A stretch of DNA of 10,777 bases from an uncultured Oscillospiraceae bacterium (GTDB lineage: Bacteria > Bacillota > Clostridia > Oscillospirales > Ruminococcaceae). The stretch covers positions 1 to 10,777 of the forward strand of contig USOZ01000041.1 in assembly GCA_900556525.1 (NCBI GenBank), in the 5' to 3' direction. Below, piece by piece: positions 6,500 through 10,777 of this stretch. The position numbers were made by a program, and so were the translations under genes. The first letter of the stretch is position 1, and the number at the start of each line of letters is the position of its first letter. The notes beneath the pieces are model-generated. The model did no database searches, was not told the DNA's origin, and was given only the letters and a program-made list of their open reading frames with translations.

Positions 6500-6973
6500 A
6501 TGGCAAAGCAGACAGTATTAACACAGGAAGGTCTTAAAAAACTGGAGGACGAGCTTGAAGAACTCAAGACCGTCAAGCGCCGCGATATTGCGGAAAAAAT
6601 AAAGGTTGCGCTGTCTTTCGGCGACTTATCCGAAAACTCCGAGTACGATGAAGCGAAAAATGAACAGGGTATGATTGAAGCGCGTATCGCCGAGATCGAA
6701 GCTACCCTGATGAACGTAAAGATAATCGACGCAGACGCGCTTTCGACCGAACACGTTCAGCTCGGTAACCGCGTTACCGTAAAGGATATTGAAGAAAACG
6801 AAATTATCGTTCTCCATATCGTAGGTTCAAAGGAAGTTGACATAAAGGCGAATAAGATCTCCGACGAATCGCCTATCGGAAAGGCTCTGCTCGGTCACCA
6901 GAAGGGCGATACCGTTGACGTTGAAGCGCCCGCAGGCGTTCTTAAATTTGAAATAATCGACATCGGAAAGTAA
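6500..6973 (+). CDS. greA: Transcription elongation factor GreA
   Basis: GreA enters the secondary channel of RNA polymerase and stimulates cleavage of backtracked transcripts. It has 157 residues, the usual length. The N-terminal coiled coil (about 8-75) contains the tip motif [13 protein letters not shown], with the acidic residues Asp42 and Glu45 that hold the catalytic magnesium. The C-terminal FKBP-like domain (about 80-157) includes LGNRVTVKD and [10 protein letters not shown], both standard. GAAAGG sits upstream of the ATG. The gene lies 22 bases after the S41 gene and 20 before lysS, a Gre-LysS pairing that is common in Firmicutes. Nothing unusual was seen. Confidence 0.97.
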   Translation: MAKQTVLTQEGLKKLEDELEELKTVKRRDIAEKIKVALSFGDLSENSEYDEAKNEQGMIEARIAEIEATLMNVKIIDADALSTEHVQLGNRVTVKDIEENEIIVLHIVGSKEVDIKANKISDESPIGKALLGHQKGDTVDVEAPAGVLKFEIIDIGK

Positions 6974-6993
6974 TCTCGAAAGGACAGTAAAAA

Positions 6994-8505
6994 ATGGCAG
7001 ACGAAATCATTCAGGAAGAATTAACTGCGGAGGAACTTCAGCAGAAGCTTTCCGAACAGCACAGAATACGTCTCGAAAAGCTCGAACAGCTCAAGGTGGA
7101 CGGAAAGAACCCTTATGAGATCACGAAATTCCCCGTTTCGATTTTCGCTAAGGAAATAAGAGAGCGCTTTGACGAGCTTGAAAATCAGACTGTAAGCATT
7201 GCGGGACGTATCACAAGCTGGCGCGATATGGGCAAGGCGAACTTTATCGACATTCGCGACGGAAGCGACCGTATGCAGGTCTACATTAAGATAGACGAGG
7301 TCGGCGAGGATAACTTTAAGCAGTTCAAGACATGGGATCTCGGCGATATTGTCGGCGTTACGGGCTTTGTTTTTAAGACGCGCCGCGGTGAAATTTCCGT
7401 TCACGCAAAGGAAATCACGCTCCTTTCAAAGTCGCTTTTGCCGCTCCCCGAAAAGTGGCACGGCTTAAAGGATAAGGAAGAACGCTACAGAAAGCGCTAC
7501 CTCGACCTTATCGCAAACCCCGAGGTAAAGAATACATTCGTTATCCGTTCAAGGGTTCTCAGCGAGATACGCAGCTTCCTCGACGCTCACGGTTACCTTG
7601 AGGTGGATACGCCTGTGCTTCTCCCGCTGGAGATAGGCGCGGCGGCTCGTCCGTTCAAGACTCACCACAATGCGCTTGATATTGATATGTACCTGCGTAT
7701 TGAAACCGAGCTTTACTTAAAGCGTCTTATCGTTGGCGGATTTGACCGTGTTTACGAGGTCGGAAGAATTTTCCGCAACGAGGGCATGGACGCAACGCAC
7801 AATCCCGAGTTCACCTCGATCGAAATGTATCAGGCGTACACCGATTATTACGGAATGATGGACATTATCGAGGAACTGTACCGCACGGTAACGCTTAAAG
7901 TATGCGGAACCGATACCGTGACCTATCAGGGTAAGGAAATTGCGGTCGGAAAGCCTTGGGAGCGCCTTACGATGATAGACGCCGTAAAGAAGTATGCGGG
8001 CGTGGATTTTGCGGACTGGACAGATGACGCGGCGGCGCGCGCTGCGGCTAAGGAAAAGCACGTCGAAATCACCGACAACGCTACAAAGGGCGACGTTCTT
8101 ATCGCGTTTTTTGAAACATTTGTCGAGGATAATCTTATTCAGCCCACGATCGTTTATGATTATCCCGTTGAAAATTCGCCGCTTGCTAAGCGCAAGCCTA
8201 CTGATCCCGCATTCACCGAGCGTTTTGAATATTTCATCAACGGTACGGAGTTCGGAAACGCTTTCTCCGAGCTTAACGACCCGATCGACCAGCGCGAGAG
8301 ATTTACAAGACAGGTTGCCGCAAAGCGTGCGCAGGGCGGAAACGACGCGCAGATCGACGAGGACTTCCTCACCGCGCTCGAATACGGACTTCCTCCCACG
8401 GGCGGACTCGGCTTCGGCTTCGACAGACTTGTTATGCTGCTCACGGACAGCGCTTCGATACGCGATGTACTGCTGTTCCCGACGATGAAGCCCGAGAGCA
8501 AGTAA
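6994..8505 (+). CDS. lysS: Lysyl-tRNA synthetase, class II
   Basis: It charges tRNA-Lys with lysine in the cytoplasm. It has 503 residues, normal for LysRS. The N-terminal OB-fold anticodon-binding domain (about 60-155) contains VSIAGRITSWRDMGKANFID. The class II catalytic core follows: motif 2 with GRIFRNEGMDATHNPEFTS at about 256-274, and motif 3 with GLGFGFDRLVMLL at about 470-482, ending in DVLLFPTMKP. The ATG follows GAAAGGA at good spacing. It is the last gene of the plus-strand run and is followed by a strong terminator. Confidence 0.97.
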   Translation: MADEIIQEELTAEELQQKLSEQHRIRLEKLEQLKVDGKNPYEITKFPVSIFAKEIRERFDELENQTVSIAGRITSWRDMGKANFIDIRDGSDRMQVYIKIDEVGEDNFKQFKTWDLGDIVGVTGFVFKTRRGEISVHAKEITLLSKSLLPLPEKWHGLKDKEERYRKRYLDLIANPEVKNTFVIRSRVLSEIRSFLDAHGYLEVDTPVLLPLEIGAAARPFKTHHNALDIDMYLRIETELYLKRLIVGGFDRVYEVGRIFRNEGMDATHNPEFTSIEMYQAYTDYYGMMDIIEELYRTVTLKVCGTDTVTYQGKEIAVGKPWERLTMIDAVKKYAGVDFADWTDDAAARAAAKEKHVEITDNATKGDVLIAFFETFVEDNLIQPTIVYDYPVENSPLAKRKPTDPAFTERFEYFINGTEFGNAFSELNDPIDQRERFTRQVAAKRAQGGNDAQIDEDFLTALEYGLPPTGGLGFGFDRLVMLLTDSASIRDVLLFPTMKPESK

Positions 8506-8543
8506 TCGGCTGTTTGCCGCAATGTCAAAATTGCAAAAAAAAT

Positions 8544-8582
8544 AACGACCCTTTTCGATTAAATTCGGAAAGGGCCGTTTTT
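8544..8582. terminator. Bidirectional intrinsic terminator between lysS and the MBL-like gene
   Basis: AACG-A-CCCTTTTCG pairs with CGGAAAGGG-C-CGTT around the loop ATTAAATT, with a single A/C mismatch. A T tract (TTTTTT) follows on the plus strand. A run of A bases at 8535-8542 provides the T tract for transcripts on the minus strand. It can serve both converging genes. Confidence 0.85.
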
Positions 8583-8598
8583 GTGCAAAATCAGAATG

Positions 8599-9390
8599 TT
8601 ATGCAAAGAAAAAGCCTGCGGTCATGTCAAGGTAATTTTCACCGCTGTAATCGGGATACTGCTCCTTGACCTTGGCTTTGAATGTCTCGGCGGTATCGGA
8701 GTTGTCGGCAATTTTCTTGAGATTTTCGAGGTACGCGATCTTTGTTTCGGCGTCCTTTAGGTTCTCGGGGGTGTAGTGCGAGGTAAGAATAAGGCTGTAG
8801 CCGCTCGCGATGTACCCCTTGAGCTGTGAGATTATGCCGTCTGCGTGACCTGCGCCCGCAACTATGGAGTGGCAGTCGTGACCGAGCATATGTGTATATA
8901 CGGCGTTTATTTCGGGAATTTCAATATCGAAAGCCTCGTGCGTCCGCTTGATTGCGAAATCAATTCCGCCTATTGTAATCTTGCCCTCGCCGATAATGTC
9001 GGTTATCTTGTGTACGGAATTGTCGAATATATCGCCGAACGCTTTCGTGAAGTTCGTGATAAGCCCCTTGCCGCCGCCGTTTTCGGAATATTCAACAGCA
9101 TTTGCGGTCGCGTACTTGGGCACGTCGGGCAGGAATGTCGCACCTGCTCCGTGATAAGCGACGAGAATTCCCTCGACTTTCATACCGCTAAGATACTGCG
9201 TAAGCTCGGCAATGTTGTCGAAAAAGCAGGGCGACTCGATAACGACTGCTTTTCCGTTCTTTTCAACAATGAACACCTCGTTGTCGATAAAATCGTTGGT
9301 TTTATAGGCGTGGAGCTTTGTTTCACCGAAGTCGTAAACGTTCATTTCGCCCTTAGCGAGCTTTACTGTCTTAAAATTGTTCTTATCCAT
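8599..9390 (-). CDS. Metallo-beta-lactamase-fold-like protein with degenerate metal site
   Basis: A 263-residue cytoplasmic protein without a signal peptide. The layout resembles MBL-fold hydrolases: an N-terminal strand pattern (NEVFIVEKNGKAVVIESP at 37-54), a post-strand histidine motif, and later histidine-rich turns. The canonical HxHxDH motif is reduced to H80-G-A-G-A-T, keeping only the first histidine. Other histidines are 151, 167, 171, 174, 182 and 205 (TSHYTP). Either metal binding has been reorganised or the protein is not a classical two-zinc enzyme. The ATG at 9390 has a strong AGGAGG site. It is divergent from the HxlR regulator, which probably controls it, so a role in electrophile, quinone or redox stress is possible but unproven. 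The fold assignment is from pattern only. Confidence 0.65.
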   Translation of the reverse strand: MDKNNFKTVKLAKGEMNVYDFGETKLHAYKTNDFIDNEVFIVEKNGKAVVIESPCFFDNIAELTQYLSGMKVEGILVAYHGAGATFLPDVPKYATANAVEYSENGGGKGLITNFTKAFGDIFDNSVHKITDIIGEGKITIGGIDFAIKRTHEAFDIEIPEINAVYTHMLGHDCHSIVAGAGHADGIISQLKGYIASGYSLILTSHYTPENLKDAETKIAYLENLKKIADNSDTAETFKAKVKEQYPDYSGENYLDMTAGFFFA

Positions 9391-9460
9391 GATAATAAAT
9401 CCTCCTGTGTGGTTTTTTGCGGTCGGAAGATTTCAGCGCTGTTTTTCTTTCCTTGATTGT

Positions 9461-9489
9461 ATAATAGCACACTTTTATGCACTTGTGAA
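9461..9489 (-). promoter_or_regulatory. Sigma-A-type promoter for the MBL-like gene
   Basis: On the minus strand, TTCACA (complement of 9484-9489) and TATTAT (complement of 9461-9466) are separated by exactly 17 bases, each matching 5 of 6 consensus bases. TGC precedes the -10, giving an extended -10. It leaves a leader of about 65 bases before the ATG at 9390. Confidence 0.75.
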
Positions 9490-9510
9490 GTACGCACTTT
9501 TTTGTTACAT

Positions 9511-9528
9511 AGTTACCTGAAAGTGACT
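9511..9528. repeat. Imperfect inverted repeat between the divergent promoters
   Basis: AGTTAC-CTGAAA-GTGACT pairs at 5 of 6 positions. It lies about 20 bases upstream of the -35 of the MBL-like gene and could be a regulator site. It is short and may be chance. Confidence 0.3.
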
Positions 9529-9563
9529 TTTGCGTAATATCGCCGTTTATCGGGTAAATTTTA

Positions 9564-9592
9564 TTGATTTTTGGGTACTAATATGCTATACT
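9564..9592 (+). promoter_or_regulatory. Sigma-A-type promoter for the HxlR regulator
   Basis: TTGATT at 9564-9569 and TATACT at 9587-9592 are separated by 17 bases, with TGC just before the -10 (extended -10). The predicted transcript would have a short leader of roughly 30 bases before ATG 9632. Confidence 0.75.
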
Positions 9593-9603
9593 GTATGTAG
9601 TAT
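9588..9603. promoter_or_regulatory. Candidate HxlR operator overlapping the hxlR-type promoter
   Basis: ATACT-GTATGT-AGTAT is a perfect 5-bp inverted repeat that overlaps the -10 element and the expected transcription start. It resembles the TACT-spacer-AGTA sites described for the HxlR-family regulator YodB, though with a 6-base spacer. Its position suggests autorepression. This is inferred from sequence and position only. Confidence 0.5.
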
Positions 9604-9631
9604 CATATTTTGAACTATTGGAGGAATAACC

Positions 9632-9955
9632 ATGTTAACACGCGAAGAACTGCCCGAATGTAATGTTGCAACTACTGTACAGATAATCGGAAGCAAGTGG
9701 AAAATTCTGATACTGCGAAATCTTCTCTCGCGGCCGTGGAGATTTAACGAGCTGAGGAAATCACTCGACGGGGTGAGCCAGAAAGTCCTGACCGACAGCC
9801 TGCGGCAGCTTGAAGCGGACGGGATAGTAAGCCGAATGGTATATCCCGAGGTGCCGCCGAGAGTGGAATATTCGCTGACGGACATCGGCGAGTCCATGCG
9901 CCCGATACTTTCCGCGATGGAAACATGGGGGAAAGGCTATAAGGAGAGGGTTTGA
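9632..9955 (+). CDS. HxlR-family winged helix-turn-helix regulator
   Basis: A 107-residue dimeric DNA-binding protein of the HxlR (DUF24) family, many of which sense redox or electrophile stress through cysteines. The family hallmark near the N-terminus is present: ECNVATTVQIIGSKWKILIL from residue 9, with Cys10 at the position of the conserved redox cysteine of the family. The recognition helix region is RFNELRKSLDGVSQKVLTDS (about 37-56), and the wing region includes PPRVEYSLTDIGESM. A strong GGAGG site precedes the ATG. It is divergent from the MBL-like gene with a shared 241-base promoter region, the usual layout for a regulator and its target. Cys10 is the only cysteine, so any redox control would be one-Cys or intersubunit. 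Confidence 0.92.
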   Translation: MLTREELPECNVATTVQIIGSKWKILILRNLLSRPWRFNELRKSLDGVSQKVLTDSLRQLEADGIVSRMVYPEVPPRVEYSLTDIGESMRPILSAMETWGKGYKERV

Positions 9956-9979
9956 GAGAGCTTTGACTGCAACGAAATA

Positions 9980-10003
9980 GAGAAATTACATTATTCTCGT
10001 TTT
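9980..10003 (+). terminator. Weak terminator candidate after the HxlR gene
   Basis: GAGAA and TTCTC form a 5-bp stem around a 9-base AT-rich loop, followed by GTTTT. It is 25 bases after the stop codon. The stem is weak, so efficiency is doubtful. Confidence 0.35.
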
Positions 10004-10022
10004 AATATACCCAGAGAGATGT

Positions 10023-10038
10023 GAAATTGCACAATTTC
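10023..10038. repeat. Perfect inverted repeat, 7-bp arms
   Basis: GAAATTG-CA-CAATTTC is a symmetrical site with a 2-base centre, in the non-coding stretch between the HxlR gene and the antiporter gene. It could be a protein-binding site or part of a terminator region. Nothing nearby identifies it. Confidence 0.4.
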
Positions 10039-10064
10039 TAAAAATAATTTTGTACATATATACA

Positions 10065-10140
10065 AAAAGAAAAAGCGTACTTGCTCGCAGACATGGAGAA
10101 CCAATATCTCCGGTCCATAAACGAAACAGTGGTACGCTTT
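10065..10140 (-). terminator. Large palindromic structure, probable terminator of the antiporter gene
   Basis: AAAGCGTAC (10072-10080) and GTACGCTTT (10132-10140) form a perfect 9-bp outer stem enclosing 51 bases. Inside, GGAGA (10095-10099) pairs with TCTCC (10107-10111), or alternatively ATGGA (10093-10097) with TCCAT (10114-10118). Read on the minus strand, the outer stem is followed by a T-rich tract (TTTTTCTTTTT), which suits termination of the antiporter gene, whose stop is about 30 bases away. The branched interior is larger than a normal terminator, so a small structured RNA or a mobile palindromic repeat is an alternative. Confidence 0.55.
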
Positions 10141-10171
10141 AGTAGCAGTGTAGCATATTCTGCGGAAAATG

Positions 10172-10777
10172 TCAAGCGATATTGCAATTTTTCAGCAGCT
10201 TTTTGTACAGTGCGTCCATGAGAAATGCGCCGAGCGGGGCGGTGATTATTATTGCCAGCACAGCGACCGACAGCACGATATTGCCGCAGGCAAGCCCCGC
10301 AGAGAGCGGAACAGAGCCGATCGCCGCTTGAACCGTCGCTTTCGGGAGATATGCAATCACACAGAAAAGTCTTTCGCGCCGCGACAGGGGAGTTTTTATC
10401 AGACAGAGAAGCACGCCTACCGCTCTGAACGCGAGCGCAATGAAGATCATTCCCACGGCGGCAAGCCCCGCGCCGGCCATATAGCGAATGTCAACTGCGG
10501 CACCGACAAGCACGAAAAGTATAACCTCGGCGGCGAGCCAGAGCTTTCCGAATTTTTCGGACAGCCTCTTTGAAACAGCTTCGGGCGCTTTCCATTTTAT
10601 TACGCACGCCATCCCTACGACGGCGAGCAGTCCCGAAACCGCAACAATTCCCTCCAGCCATGCTTCGACCGTCACAAGCAGGAACGAAAGTCCCAAAACG
10701 ACGATGACCTTGACGCTGTTTCGTATGCAATGCCCACGCTTGTAAGAAAATTCAAAAAATAGACTAATAATCAGTCC
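10172..10777 (-). CDS. Cation:proton antiporter, C-terminal part (runs off right edge)
   Basis: A multi-spanning membrane transporter that exchanges Na+ or K+ for H+. The open frame has no start in the window and is open through base 10777, giving 201 residues of the C-terminal half of a protein usually near 400. The TTG at 10696 is internal, since upstream codons read NSVKVIVVLGLSF, a typical family helix. Hydrophobic helices follow, including ILFVLVGAAVDI, and then the family signature IAYLPKATVQAAIGSVPL. The end is a last helix with TAPLGAFLMD and a short Lys-rich tail. The stop is TGA (complement of 10172-10174). The CPA1 or CPA2 subgroup cannot be settled from this part. Confidence 0.85.
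   Translation of the reverse strand, partial: GLIISLFFEFSYKRGHCIRNSVKVIVVLGLSFLLVTVEAWLEGIVAVSGLLAVVGMACVIKWKAPEAVSKRLSEKFGKLWLAAEVILFVLVGAAVDIRYMAGAGLAAVGMIFIALAFRAVGVLLCLIKTPLSRRERLFCVIAYLPKATVQAAIGSVPLSAGLACGNIVLSVAVLAIIITAPLGAFLMDALYKKLLKNCNIA

Noticed and set aside
7994..8488. A 164-codon plus-strand open frame inside lysS.
   Set aside because: It is Ser/Arg-rich, out of frame with a perfectly conserved lysyl-tRNA synthetase, and is a composition shadow.
8845..9456. A 203-codon plus-strand open frame opposite the MBL-like gene.
   Set aside because: It is the complement of a gene with good start signals and conserved layout, lacks a ribosome binding site and resembles no known family.
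9391..10171. Mobile element ends or a CRISPR-like array in the AT-rich non-coding stretches.
   Set aside because: The repeats are single inverted pairs without regularly spaced direct repeats, transposase or target duplications.
10169..10573. A 134-codon plus-strand open frame opposite the antiporter.
   Set aside because: It is highly charged, His/Arg-rich and the complement of membrane helices. No start signal was seen.

Overview
The window reads as chromosomal DNA of an anaerobic low-to-mid GC Firmicute, most likely a Clostridia member of the Oscillospiraceae/Ruminococcus type. The reasons are a ferredoxin-dependent 2-oxoacid oxidoreductase, a CdaR/PucR-type regulator next to ftsEX, Gram-positive style ribosome binding sites (GAAAGG, AGGAGG), and the gene order ftsE-ftsX-M23 peptidase-S41 peptidase-greA-lysS. 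Most of it is conserved housekeeping sequence. No CRISPR array, phage, transposase, tRNA or rRNA was seen.

Layout. (1) 1-759: the start of a minus-strand 2-oxoacid:ferredoxin oxidoreductase operon, with a small 2x[4Fe-4S] delta subunit followed by the alpha subunit (vorB-like). The alpha gene is broken. Its N-terminal 141 codons run leftward to about 122, and a more C-terminal piece of the same gene runs rightward at 2-118, so the two parts meet head-on at a 6-bp inverted repeat. (2) 999-8505: a long plus-strand run holding the CdaR/PucR regulator, FtsE, FtsX, a coiled-coil M23 peptidoglycan peptidase, an S41 (CtpA-like) protein, GreA and lysyl-tRNA synthetase. It ends in a bidirectional terminator at 8544-8582. 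(3) 8599-9955: a divergent pair, a metallo-beta-lactamase-fold-like protein (minus) and an HxlR-family regulator (plus), with good sigma-A-type promoters and a candidate operator between them. (4) 9956-10777: a non-coding stretch with a strong palindrome, then the C-terminal part of a cation:proton antiporter running off the right edge on the minus strand.

How the genes work together. FtsE, FtsX and the M23 protein look like an FtsEX-controlled cell-wall hydrolase module: ATP hydrolysis by FtsE is passed through FtsX to an extracellular coiled-coil hydrolase. Here the zinc ligands of the M23 domain are present. The next gene is an S41 protein that has lost the Ser/Lys catalytic dyad, so it is probably a pseudoprotease.

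The most striking signals are two sequence breaks: the head-on vorB junction near 119, and a 47-nt stretch in ftsE (2718-2764). The ftsE stretch is assembled from inverted copies of two neighbouring segments, one in ftsE itself and one in ftsX, and it breaks the ftsE frame. Both look like inverted template switching. They could be real mutations, but an amplification or assembly chimera is the simpler reading and should be tested first. I do not see a clear new biological system in this window.
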